Below, piece after piece: positions 7,746-15,632 of a DNA stretch of 17,609 bases; position 1 is the first letter of the stretch, and each line of letters begins with the position of its first letter. The stretch covers positions 1 through 17,609 of the forward strand of contig WRGS01000223.1 of the NCBI GenBank assembly GCA_009787075.1, written 5' to 3'. Below the pieces are notes generated by a model that saw nothing but the letters and a program-made list of their open reading frames with translations, ran no database searches and was not told the origin of the DNA. The position numbers were made by a program, and so were the translations under genes. The DNA comes from Paludibacter sp. (GTDB taxonomy: Bacteria; Bacteroidota; Bacteroidia; Bacteroidales; Paludibacteraceae).

Positions 7746-8821
7746 ATGAAAAAATAATACGGTTATCAATTCTCATTCCCTGTTATAATGCTGAAAAATA
7801 TATTGGCGAGTGCTTGGATAGTTTGTATAATCAGGATATTCCTGAATCCGAATATGAAATAATTTGCGTGAACGATTGTTCGTCTGACGGCACAAGGAAT
7901 ATTATTGTAAAATATCAAAATAAACATAAAAATTTAATTTTGATAGATAATAAAGAAAATAAAGGTCAAGCAGAAACGCGCAATGTCGCTTTGAAAGCAT
8001 CTAAAGGCGAATTTATTTGGTTTAATGATGATGATGATTTTGTTGAGAAAAACTGTTTTAAAATGTTGTTGAATATAGTTGAAAATGAAAATCTTGATAT
8101 TCTCAAATTTGGAGTACAAAGATATAAAACAGAAAATGGAAAAGTCGAACTAACTCCATTCAATACATATTGTTATTCTGATGAAAAAGAAATCGTTAGC
8201 GGACCCGAATATTTGGCGACACAGAAAAATGGTTTTGCAGATTCTGTTTGGAATAAAATTTTTAGGCGTAAATTGCTTATTGATAATGAAATATATTTCC
8301 CAGATATGCCTTATTATGAAGATATAATATTTTCTTTGGAATCAAATTTTCATTCAGAAAGAATAAAAAATTTGTTCCAAGATTTGTATTATTACAGAAC
8401 AAATCTCGAATCTCAAATTAATAAGCCTTTTTCAACTATAAATTATTACTGTCAAATAACGCTTTGCGCTTATTTACTGAATTTTTCTAAACAAATAAAA
8501 GACAAATTTCCTGAACTTGCAAAGTTAATAAAAGATGATACATTGGAATATAATTTGGATTTTTCGATGAAAGAAATACCATATTTCAATTTTGCTCAAA
8601 GAAAAAAAATTGTAACTGCTTTATTGCCGCATTTGCCTGAAATCATAGAAAGTAATTATTTTTCAGGCATCAAAAAATTTTATTTTGTTCATTTTAATTT
8701 GGCAAATGGATTTTTGTATGCACTAAGTCCCTGTTTCATATTTTTTCGTAAATTAAATATTTTTTTTAAAAAGTTTGTCAAACAAACCAAAAAAGTGGTA
8801 AAACGTATTATTAAGCGATAA
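7742..8821 (+). CDS. GT2-family glycosyltransferase
   Basis: A 359-residue GT-A glycosyltransferase beginning with IIRLSILIPCYNAEKYIGE. The usual DDGSTD loop is replaced by VNDCSSDGT (Asn44-Asp45), a tolerated variant. The metal-binding region is FNDDDDF, with Asp96 to Asp99 in a row. MPYYEDIIFSLE around residues 189-200 fits the later ED motif. The C-terminal 60 residues are rich in aromatics and lysine, with a hydrophobic stretch around FLYALSPCFIFF that may lie on the membrane. It starts inside the stop of the preceding glycosyltransferase and is 11 bases from the next. Many enzymes of this type work on capsule, LPS or exopolysaccharide; which applies here is not visible. Confidence 0.87.
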   Translation: MNEKIIRLSILIPCYNAEKYIGECLDSLYNQDIPESEYEIICVNDCSSDGTRNIIVKYQNKHKNLILIDNKENKGQAETRNVALKASKGEFIWFNDDDDFVEKNCFKMLLNIVENENLDILKFGVQRYKTENGKVELTPFNTYCYSDEKEIVSGPEYLATQKNGFADSVWNKIFRRKLLIDNEIYFPDMPYYEDIIFSLESNFHSERIKNLFQDLYYYRTNLESQINKPFSTINYYCQITLCAYLLNFSKQIKDKFPELAKLIKDDTLEYNLDFSMKEIPYFNFAQRKKIVTALLPHLPEIIESNYFSGIKKFYFVHFNLANGFLYALSPCFIFFRKLNIFFKKFVKQTKKVVKRIIKR

Positions 8822-8832
8822 TTTTTATACAA

Positions 8833-9747
8833 ATGAAAAAAAATTTTGTCGTAATAGTAACTTACAACGGACAGCAATGGTACGAACATTGTTTCAATAG
8901 TTTTCGTGCTTCACAAATACCTGTAAATGTGGTTGTTGTAGATAATTCGCCAAATAATGAAACCGTTGATTTTATTGCCGAAAATTATCCTGAAATTCAT
9001 TTGATTAAGCCTTCCGAAAATTTAATGTTTGGGCGCGGAAATAATTTGGGAATAAAATACGCGCTCGAAAACGGCGCAGACTATGTTTTTCTACTGAATC
9101 AGGATGCTTGGTTGATTGAACAAAATACTGTAAATGAATTAGTTAGAATTGCAGAAGAAAATTCTCAATATGGAATTATTTCGCCCATTCATTTGAATAA
9201 AGAACAAAACTGCATAGAAAAATTGCTTTTACGACGATTTTTTGATTATAAAACCACCGATAAAGAAATTTTTAATGATTTGTATTTCAATAATTTAAAA
9301 GATATTTATCAAACAAAATACGTGAATGCTGCCGCTTGGTTTATTCCACGAAAAACCCTTGAAACAGTCGGCGGTTTCGACCCCATTTTTTATCATTACG
9401 GCGAAGATGATAATTATATTAATCGATTGTTTTACAACGATTTAAAACTTGGAATTTGTCCACATTTGCGCATCGTTCACGATAACGACCGTCCGCGTCC
9501 GCTTTACGACAGCCGCGAAAATGAAGTGCTTTGGCTGATTGAATTTACAGATATTAACAAAGAAATTAATATTGACAAAGAAATCAGAAATGCACGCAAA
9601 AAACTGATTACAAATACTTTAAAAAACAATAAAACTCGTGCGAAATATTGGAATGATTTATTAATTTTTTTAAAAACGAATAAAAATCAAATAATAGAAA
9701 GCCGAAAAATATATAAAAACAACGAAAAAAGTAAATTCTTATTCTAA
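8833..9747 (+). CDS. GT2-family glycosyltransferase of the WbbL-like type
   Basis: A 304-residue glycosyltransferase of the subgroup that includes rhamnosyltransferases such as WbbL. Seen directly: VVIVTYNGQQWYEHC at the N-terminus, VVVDNSPN (Asp37), the RGNNLGIKYAL segment that follows the second strand in this subgroup, FLLNQDAW with Asp91 as the metal ligand, and FYHYGEDDNY with Glu191-Asp192-Asp193 as the probable catalytic base region. These are distinct from the motif set of the three preceding enzymes, so it is a divergent paralogue and not a recent duplicate. The C-terminus is very Lys/Asn-rich. The stop codon is part of a tandem heptamer that fills the start of the gap to ribBA. Confidence 0.88.
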   Translation: MKKNFVVIVTYNGQQWYEHCFNSFRASQIPVNVVVVDNSPNNETVDFIAENYPEIHLIKPSENLMFGRGNNLGIKYALENGADYVFLLNQDAWLIEQNTVNELVRIAEENSQYGIISPIHLNKEQNCIEKLLLRRFFDYKTTDKEIFNDLYFNNLKDIYQTKYVNAAAWFIPRKTLETVGGFDPIFYHYGEDDNYINRLFYNDLKLGICPHLRIVHDNDRPRPLYDSRENEVLWLIEFTDINKEINIDKEIRNARKKLITNTLKNNKTRAKYWNDLLIFLKTNKNQIIESRKIYKNNEKSKFLF

Positions 9748-9765
9748 CTTCAGACTTCTAACTTC
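9745..9765 (+). repeat. Three tandem copies of a 7-base unit between glycosyltransferase and ribBA
   Basis: TAACTTC, AGACTTC, TAACTTC in direct succession, followed by TAATT. The first unit includes the stop codon of the upstream glycosyltransferase. The array occupies most of the 31-base space before the ribBA ATG. No function is evident; it may be a small variable repeat. Confidence 0.6.
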
Positions 9766-9778
9766 TAATTAAAAAAAT

Positions 9779-10975
9779 ATGTTAAATACAATAGACGAGG
9801 CAATTGATGAAATACGTGCAGGGCGATTTGTGATTGTGGTTGATGATGAAGACCGCGAAAATGAAGGTGATTTCATTTGCGCTGCCGAAAAAATCACGCC
9901 AGAAATGGTCAATTTTATGTTAAAAAATGGTCGAGGCGTGCTTTGTGCGCCGCTTATTGAAGAACGTTGCCAAGCGTTGGAACTTGATATTCAAACAGAA
10001 AATAATACGTCGATTTTTGCAACTCCTTTTACCGTAAGTGTCGATAAATTAGCAGGTTGCACAACAGGAGTTTCGGCAACCGACCGCGCCGCTACTCTTT
10101 GCGCCCTTGCCAATCCCGCTTCAAAACCGGAAGATTTTGGTCGTCCCGGACATATTTTTCCGCTGCGCGCGCGGTCAAAAGGCGTTTTGCGCCGCGCAGG
10201 ACATACTGAAGCAGCGATTGACCTTGCACGGCTTGCAGGACTTCAACCCGCAGGCGCGTTGATTGAAATTATGAACGAAGACGGCTCAATGGCGCGGTTG
10301 CCCGATTTGCTTAAATGTGCAAAAGAATTTAATTTGAAAATTATTTCAATAAAATCGCTGATAGAATACCGTCTGCAACGCGAATCGCTTGTAGAACGCG
10401 GCGTAACTGTTGATATTCCAACAATTTACGGCGATTTCAAACTTACGCCTTTCCGCCAAATTTCCAACGGATTAGAACACGTTGCACTGACAAAAGGCAC
10501 GTGGGAACGCGAAGAACCGCTGCTTGTGCGCGTACATTCGTCTTGCGTTACAGGCGATATTTTTAGCTCGCTGCGGTGCGAGTGCGGCGAGCAACTGCAC
10601 AAAGCAATGCAAATGATTGAAAAACAAGGCAAAGGCGTGATTGTTTATCTTATGCAGGAAGGACGCGGAATTGGTTTGATGAACAAAATCAGAGCGTACA
10701 AACTGCAAGAAGAAGGTCTTGACACTGTGGAGGCAAATCTTCATCTTGGTTTTAAAGCCGACGAGCGCGATTATGGCGTTGGGGCGCAGATTTTACGAAA
10801 TATTGGAGTAACAAAAATGCGGTTGATAACCAACAACCCATCGAAACGAATAGGTTTGGAGGGATACGGACTTTCAATTGTAGAAAATATTCCTATCGAA
10901 ATCACGCCGAACGCACACAATCATTTTTATTTGGAAACCAAACAAAACCAAATGGGGCATAATTTGCATTTGTGA
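9779..10975 (+). CDS. ribBA: RibBA: 3,4-dihydroxy-2-butanone 4-phosphate synthase / GTP cyclohydrolase II
   Basis: Bifunctional cytoplasmic enzyme for the two entry reactions of riboflavin synthesis. The N-terminal RibB domain (about 1-200) makes dihydroxybutanone phosphate from ribulose 5-phosphate: DEDRENEGD at residues 23-31 carries the acidic active-site cluster, TTGVSATDRA follows, and GHTE includes His142. The C-terminal RibA domain (about 205-398) opens the GTP ring. Its zinc ligands are Cys256, Cys267 and Cys269, with the same spacing as Cys54, Cys65 and Cys67 of Escherichia coli RibA, and GRGIGL starts at Gly295. NNPSKRIGLEGYG closes the site. All catalytic parts look intact in both halves and the 398 residues match the fused family. 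The 31-base gap upstream is far too short for an FMN riboswitch. It is probably read through from the glycosyltransferase genes. Confidence 0.97.
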   Translation: MLNTIDEAIDEIRAGRFVIVVDDEDRENEGDFICAAEKITPEMVNFMLKNGRGVLCAPLIEERCQALELDIQTENNTSIFATPFTVSVDKLAGCTTGVSATDRAATLCALANPASKPEDFGRPGHIFPLRARSKGVLRRAGHTEAAIDLARLAGLQPAGALIEIMNEDGSMARLPDLLKCAKEFNLKIISIKSLIEYRLQRESLVERGVTVDIPTIYGDFKLTPFRQISNGLEHVALTKGTWEREEPLLVRVHSSCVTGDIFSSLRCECGEQLHKAMQMIEKQGKGVIVYLMQEGRGIGLMNKIRAYKLQEEGLDTVEANLHLGFKADERDYGVGAQILRNIGVTKMRLITNNPSKRIGLEGYGLSIVENIPIEITPNAHNHFYLETKQNQMGHNLHL

Positions 10976-10977
10976 AA

Positions 10978-11005
10978 AGGCGGCGTCAATTCATATACAC
11001 CGCCT
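10978..11005 (-). terminator. Weak hairpin at the convergent ends of ribBA and the META lipoprotein gene
   Basis: AGGCGG (10978-10983) pairs with CCGCCT (11000-11005) across a 16-base loop. Read on the minus strand the stem is followed by TTTTC, a minimal U-tract, so it could end the lipoprotein transcript; it overlaps that gene's final codons. The plus-strand side lacks a U-tract. The six-pair stem is short, so this is only a candidate. Confidence 0.3.
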
Positions 11006-11414
11006 CAAACCGTGCCAAAGGCACCATTCGCGCTTTATTGAGAACAAGTTGCTTTTCTGTAAGATTGTAATTGTCGGCTATTTGCAGCACGCGCTTCAAC
11101 TCGTCTTCCACGCTCATATCCAAGCACATTTTTTGAGTGTTTACCAACTTGTCGAATTTTATGCGGTTGCCTTCCTGCTGCATATATACGCCGTTAAATT
11201 CATTACAACCTAAATTGCCATTTACAGCGCCGTCAGTTCTGAATATGATGTGCGCTGTACTTTCCACTGCCGCACCGTTCAGTTCCACCAATTTCCAATA
11301 TTTGTTGGCGATTTCTGGTTCTGCTTTTACCGCCGTTTCTTTTTGACTTTTGCAGGCTGTTAATGTGCAGACTATTGTTACCAATGCTACTTTTAAAAAT
11401 GTTGTTGTTTTCAT
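10986..11414 (-). CDS. META-domain (HslJ-like) lipoprotein
   Basis: A 142-residue envelope lipoprotein. The N-terminal hydrophobic segment ends in the lipobox LTAC, with Cys21 as the expected lipid-modified residue. From about residue 37 to the end it is a single META (DUF306) domain: YWKLVELNG opens it, GNLGCNEFNGVY (Cys70 to Tyr77) is the family hallmark, and a second conserved cysteine sits in KMC at Cys97. META domains occur in HslJ, a membrane protein linked to novobiocin resistance and heat shock in Escherichia coli; the molecular activity is not known. The gene faces ribBA convergently and has its own well-formed promoter. Nothing suggests a link in function with its neighbours. Confidence 0.9.
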   Translation of the reverse strand: MKTTTFLKVALVTIVCTLTACKSQKETAVKAEPEIANKYWKLVELNGAAVESTAHIIFRTDGAVNGNLGCNEFNGVYMQQEGNRIKFDKLVNTQKMCLDMSVEDELKRVLQIADNYNLTEKQLVLNKARMVPLARFEAVYMN

Positions 11415-11441
11415 TGTTATATTTTATTTATTATTATTGCA

Positions 11442-11471
11442 CAAAAGTAAGAATTTTTTTTTGAAAAGCAA
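11442..11471 (-). promoter_or_regulatory. Promoter of the META lipoprotein gene
   Basis: On the minus strand TTG (11471-11469), a spacer of exactly 19 bases, and TACTTTTG (11449-11442). This fits the Bacteroidota -33/-7 promoter. The leader to the ATG at 11414 would be about 20 bases. The -33 element lies just outside the palindromic element at 11483-11591. Confidence 0.7.
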
Positions 11472-11482
11472 CCATAAGGGTG

Positions 11483-11591
11483 CTCCTAAAAATCCTGTTT
11501 TTCAGTCATTGCAAACGCAGTGAAACAATCTATAATATTGATTTTAAATAGATTGCTTCGGACTGTCGCACTCGCAATGACGTTTTAGGAG
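11483..11591. repeat. 109-bp nested imperfect inverted repeat (MITE-like intergenic element)
   Basis: The ends are a perfect 9-base inverted repeat, CTCCTAAAA (11483-11491) and TTTTAGGAG (11583-11591). Inside, GTCATTGC (11505-11512) pairs with GCAATGAC (11574-11581). Innermost, CAATCTAT (11526-11533) pairs with ATAGATTG (11548-11555) around a 14-base AT-rich loop. The arms between are imperfectly complementary and differ in length by a few bases. The inner motif resembles the GTCATTGCGAG...GAAGCAATCT intergenic repeats found in many bacterial genomes. No flanking target duplication is clear. It sits right after the small membrane gene and could also act as its transcription end. Confidence 0.75.
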
Positions 11592-11601
11592 ATTGAAATC
11601 G

Positions 11602-11763
11602 TTACATTATAATTAAAAAAGAAATATAAAAGGCAAACAAAAAGCCAAAAATGTTTTTCTTTTTACTTACCATAAAAGTTACTATTGCAGAAACAACAGC
11701 AATAATTAAACTTAAAATAAAAAGAATTATCAAATGACCCAATATAACAAGCCCCAATCCCAT
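11602..11763 (-). CDS. Small two-helix membrane protein, 53 residues, unknown function
   Basis: An ATG at 11763, five bases after the stop of the DUF3857 gene, opens a frame of 53 codons ending in TAA. The product is almost entirely hydrophobic: a first helix at about residues 3-31 (MGLGLVILGHLI start), a basic turn SKKKN at 33-37, and a second helix at 38-53. The basic turn predicts a hairpin with the loop in the cytoplasm. It is too short to appear in ordinary gene lists. The tight spacing argues for translational coupling with the large upstream gene. It is not recognised from any family I know. The frame is open upstream but has no other ATG near, so this start is the natural one. A chance hydrophobic frame in AT-rich DNA remains possible. 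Confidence 0.55.
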   Translation of the reverse strand: MGLGLVILGHLIILFILSLIIAVVSAIVTFMVSKKKNIFGFLFAFYISFLIIM

Positions 11764-11768
11764 ATTTT

Positions 11769-14700
11769 TTACTTTATAGCAAACTGTTTTTCGTCTGCTT
11801 CGTTCATTTGGTTTAAGAATGTACGGAAAGCAGGATATTCCTCGCTTGAAACAACATCTTTTTTGAGCGTGAAAATGCGCGTAGCAATAAGTTTTCCCTT
11901 TTGTTTTGTATCAAAAGTGAGCATATAAGATGCGTTTGCGCAATTGAGCGACACATTTTGCGGTGTTTCTACAAGCGATTTGCCTGCTGGCAGTTCGAGC
12001 GTCAGAATTTCGGTTGTAACATCTTCAAGTTGATAAGCCCAATATTCGAGCGGATATTTGCGCGTTTCGGGCGCAATAAGGTCAGGCGAATTTTTATCAA
12101 CCCACGCAAGTTTGAAAATCTTCATTCCCGCTACGTCCTGTAAAACATTGCTGACATCAAACTTGTAACTCTGCGTAACCGTATCTTTCAAATTATCCAA
12201 ATTAATAAAATTCAAATCGGTAATAATTACAGATTTGTTAAACGCCGCCGAAACTTTTTCGTTAATCATTTTAATTCTTTTGTCATCTCCCTGCTTTTTA
12301 TATCGATTTCGGCAATCAGATGCCGATGCCGCTATATAATCGGTTGAACGAGCGATGCTCATATTATTTCCATTAATAATAATATTTTGATGACAGATGG
12401 AATTGTTTTGCGGACGAGTTTTTGAAATCAAATGAATTAATTCGCTGCTTGCCGCATCTTTTCCAAAAGGAATAGGCAAAATCTGCGCATTAATATCAAT
12501 AAACGGCAAAACGCCAAAAGGTAAATTATTATCAGTCAATTCGATATAATATGTTTTGCCGTTGTCGTTGAGTTGGGCAATACAATGATTAAATTCTATT
12601 GATGGCAAAACCATATTATTTCCGCCAACATTTCGTGTGAGAATCAGCACAAGGTTTGCGTCAATTCCTGCCTGACGGCAAAGAGCGACAAAAAGCGTAG
12701 CAAGATCTTTACAGTCGCCAAGCCGCGTTGTAATGGTACGTGAAGGCTTTTGCGGAATGTAATTGTTTTGCATAAAAGCCACAGAAGAATAAGTTATGTT
12801 TTCTTCAATATAATTATAAAAAATTTTCGCCTTTTCCAAAGGTGTTTTATTTTCATTTCCTTTAATAAGTTTATTATAAGTACTGGTAAAGACATAATCG
12901 GGCGCAAACTTGCTGAAAGTCAAGTCTCTATACCAATTGGCAATAAATTTCCAGTCGGGGAAACTGCTCAGATAAAGTTGTTCGATATTATCGTAAAAAT
13001 ACATATATGACTCTTGACGAACAGCGGGAACATCTGTGCTTTCCCAAGTATAAAGTTTCATATTTTCAATGTCCGAAACCGATGGCTCAATGCTGCCGTT
13101 TGTAACTTTTGAAGTGAATTTTTTATCATTTGGAATAAGCAAAGAAAACATAAACTCATGCACGGGAATCGGATATTCAAAATTAAAATCGGAATAAAAA
13201 TATTGCGCCAAAGCCCCGCGCGAATGGTCTTGCTGCTTGAATTCAATATGCACAACATCATCAACTTCCAAATTTGTAAAAACTACGGAATTGTATCCTT
13301 CGGCTTTTACAATCGTGCCGTTTGCTTTGATAACTTCCGCTTTTTCAATATTTCCTCTTGCGTTGTATTGCTTCCAATCTTCAATCCCCGCCTGAGTAAG
13401 AATTTTTACTACAATTATTGTTTTGTATTCTTTTGCCATTTCAGGATAAACCACCATCTGCTTTTGATAAAGCAAAATCACGGAATTATCCTGCGGAAAA
13501 TCGGCGGCTTTTGGCGCATCGGCAATCAACTTTTTCAAATCAAATTTTTGGAAAAGGTCAAAAAGTTCCTTTTTGTTTTCCAACTGCCGAACCTGTTCGC
13601 GCGAGTCGTAAGCGGTAGGTTTGAGATAAATTGCGCGGTTAAAACTTTCTATCGCTTGAGTTTTTCTGCCAAGTTCTTTTTGAATATGTCCTCTAATTTC
13701 AAAAACATCGCCGTCAAAAGGTCGTTGTTTGAGAATTAAATCGTTGTAAGACAAGGCTTGAGAGTAGTTTTGCATTTTTGCCATTTGATTTTGCAATTGC
13801 CATAAATACGAGATGCTGTTTGGACATTTTTTCTTCAACATCTCCATTGCGGCAATGCCTTTTTGTGTATTCCCCAAAGTAAAATATTCGTCAGAAAGCG
13901 AAGATAACGCCTCTTGGTCGAAATATGCTTTATTATATTTTTCCAAAATCTGCAATGCTTTTTTGCTGCCGCCGTCTTTGTTCGATTCAATGTTGTAATA
14001 GCCTGAAACGTAAGAAAAATCGTGAGGATATTTTTTGTAAAGTTTTTCAGTCCAAGCAATTACATCGCCTTTCTTATCCTGATAATTGGCGAGCGAACGC
14101 TGTGCATTATCGGTATATTCGCTTTCGCCATATTTAGAAATAATATTTTTAATAATTTTTTCGGCTTCATCGTAATGATTCAAATCAGTTTCTTCGCTTA
14201 ATTTATATTGCTGCCCGATAAACGACTGCGGGTCGTTGGCTTTTATTCCTTCTACTTCGCGCGAAAGGTCAGTTTTATTCTTTGCCCGCGCATAAGCCTC
14301 TATCAATGAATATGATACCAAAGTTGATTTTGGAAAATTCTCTTCCATTTCTTTCAATACCGAAGTTGCCTCAAAGGCTTTGTCGTTGCGAAGATAAGTT
14401 TGCGCCAAAAGAATTTTATACAAATAATTTTCGGGCTGTTCATTGATAGTTTTTTGCAATTGCGCTTCGGGATAAAAAGGCAATGCTTCTGTATTGTAAG
14501 TTGAATTATCTTTTTGATAATCAGCATATTCTGCTTTTGCTATAAGCGATGTAATCGGACGAGAATTTTCATCTGTGAAGCGAAGCATAAAGTTTGAACG
14601 GTCAATTTCGCTTTGCCCGATTTGCACCAAAACGCGATTTGCGCCCTGCTGCAACTTTACTTTATAACCATAAACATCCAAATCACAGTTTCGCTCTTCT

Positions 14701-15494
14701 GAAACGCTCGCCACAAGCGCATCGTTAATCCATACTTTCAATGAGCCGCTCGTTCCTACCCGCAAATAAACTTCCTGCGTTTGAGGACTTTGCACAAACG
14801 ATTGCGCATAAATTATCGTATTGTCCAAATCGAAATAATCTGAAAAATCGAACCAACGGTCGAAGCGCGCAGCAACAGGAATATACCAATTCACATCGGC
14901 ATTAACATTGTTTTTGAAAATATCTGTGGTTTTCGCTTTTGCCACCGCGCCCCAATCTTTAACAAAGCCGCTGCCCGAAGCGTTGTCGAACACGCCAAGC
15001 ACTTGCCAGCAATCAATTGTGCCAAGTTTATTGAGATATTCTACGGCTTTTTTATCGTTGTTCATAAAGCGATAATAATTTGCCAAAATGGCGTTTGTAG
15101 TAGCCTGCAAAGTGCCATTGAGATTATTATCAGCAAGAATTTTTTCATAAAAAGCCGCTTTTTCTGTCGGCAGATAATCCTCATATTTATTGATAATGGG
15201 CAACGAACTTACTGCATACAAAGCGGCGTAGGGCTGATTTGCAGAACTGTAAAACTGCTGAATATTTTTAAATCCGTCAGCATATTTGCCTTCCATCCAG
15301 TCAATGAGCGCAAGCGACAAAGCCGCATCAGAAGCCGTTGCAGCGTCATTTTGCGCCTTAACAAACAGCGCACGCGCATTTTTAAAGTCGTTTTTCAAAA
15401 AAGCGTTCCAGCCATCGCTGTAATCATTTGCCAAAGCGGAAGCAACGATAAAAAACATCGCTGTCAATACAATAATCAATCTTTTGTGAGTCAT
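11769..15494 (-). CDS. Exported TPR / jelly-roll / DUF3857 / transglutaminase-like protein
   Basis: A 1241-residue periplasmic or surface protein. Residues 1-22 are a signal peptide ending ALA before Asn23. Helical TPR-like repeats fill about 25-200 and 330-640; the canonical repeat around AIESFNRAIYLKPTAYDS is the clearest. Between them, about 210-300, lies a beta-sandwich-like segment (VYLRVGTSGSLKVWINDA, then LQQGANRVLVQIG), resembling jelly-roll modules. A DUF3857 domain spans roughly 684-840. The transglutaminase-like core follows, with a complete papain-type triad: Cys928 in GDCKD, His970 in FNHCIAQ and Asp988 in ELTDNN. The C-terminal 240 residues form a further beta-rich region. The intact triad suggests a real peptidase or amide-modifying activity, but the substrate is unknown; DUF3857 proteins are widespread in Bacteroidota without assigned function. 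It probably forms an operon with the 53-residue membrane gene downstream. Confidence 0.9.
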   Translation of the reverse strand: MTHKRLIIVLTAMFFIVASALANDYSDGWNAFLKNDFKNARALFVKAQNDAATASDAALSLALIDWMEGKYADGFKNIQQFYSSANQPYAALYAVSSLPIINKYEDYLPTEKAAFYEKILADNNLNGTLQATTNAILANYYRFMNNDKKAVEYLNKLGTIDCWQVLGVFDNASGSGFVKDWGAVAKAKTTDIFKNNVNADVNWYIPVAARFDRWFDFSDYFDLDNTIIYAQSFVQSPQTQEVYLRVGTSGSLKVWINDALVASVSEERNCDLDVYGYKVKLQQGANRVLVQIGQSEIDRSNFMLRFTDENSRPITSLIAKAEYADYQKDNSTYNTEALPFYPEAQLQKTINEQPENYLYKILLAQTYLRNDKAFEATSVLKEMEENFPKSTLVSYSLIEAYARAKNKTDLSREVEGIKANDPQSFIGQQYKLSEETDLNHYDEAEKIIKNIISKYGESEYTDNAQRSLANYQDKKGDVIAWTEKLYKKYPHDFSYVSGYYNIESNKDGGSKKALQILEKYNKAYFDQEALSSLSDEYFTLGNTQKGIAAMEMLKKKCPNSISYLWQLQNQMAKMQNYSQALSYNDLILKQRPFDGDVFEIRGHIQKELGRKTQAIESFNRAIYLKPTAYDSREQVRQLENKKELFDLFQKFDLKKLIADAPKAADFPQDNSVILLYQKQMVVYPEMAKEYKTIIVVKILTQAGIEDWKQYNARGNIEKAEVIKANGTIVKAEGYNSVVFTNLEVDDVVHIEFKQQDHSRGALAQYFYSDFNFEYPIPVHEFMFSLLIPNDKKFTSKVTNGSIEPSVSDIENMKLYTWESTDVPAVRQESYMYFYDNIEQLYLSSFPDWKFIANWYRDLTFSKFAPDYVFTSTYNKLIKGNENKTPLEKAKIFYNYIEENITYSSVAFMQNNYIPQKPSRTITTRLGDCKDLATLFVALCRQAGIDANLVLILTRNVGGNNMVLPSIEFNHCIAQLNDNGKTYYIELTDNNLPFGVLPFIDINAQILPIPFGKDAASSELIHLISKTRPQNNSICHQNIIINGNNMSIARSTDYIAASASDCRNRYKKQGDDKRIKMINEKVSAAFNKSVIITDLNFINLDNLKDTVTQSYKFDVSNVLQDVAGMKIFKLAWVDKNSPDLIAPETRKYPLEYWAYQLEDVTTEILTLELPAGKSLVETPQNVSLNCANASYMLTFDTKQKGKLIATRIFTLKKDVVSSEEYPAFRTFLNQMNEADEKQFAIK

Positions 15495-15547
15495 TTGTTA
15501 TAAAGTTTTTAAATTAATATTTTATAAATTCATGAAAATTTCATTTG

Positions 15548-15555
15548 CAAAAGTA
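15548..15555 (-). promoter_or_regulatory. -7 promoter box of the DUF3857 gene
   Basis: Minus-strand TACTTTTG, identical to the -7 box of the META lipoprotein gene, 53 bases before the ATG at 15494. At the -33 position the sequence is GTG where TTG would be expected. The rest of the 138-base gap to the ABC gene (15495-15632) shows no clear terminator or other element. Confidence 0.5.
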
Positions 15556-15632
15556 GAAATTTTTATGAACCTAACACTCTAATTTGAAAAAACCTGCAGT
15601 AGAAATGAAATTTTGATGCTCGTGTGGCGTTT

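Noticed and set aside
9748..9778. FMN riboswitch in front of ribBA
   Set aside because: Only 31 bases separate it from the upstream gene, and they hold a heptamer repeat; an FMN riboswitch needs well over 100 bases.
13158..15503. Plus-strand open frames of up to 193 residues inside the DUF3857 gene region (for example 13158-13739 and 15003-15503)
   Set aside because: They are antisense shadows of a well-supported coding sequence; no signal peptide, domain or promoter supports them.
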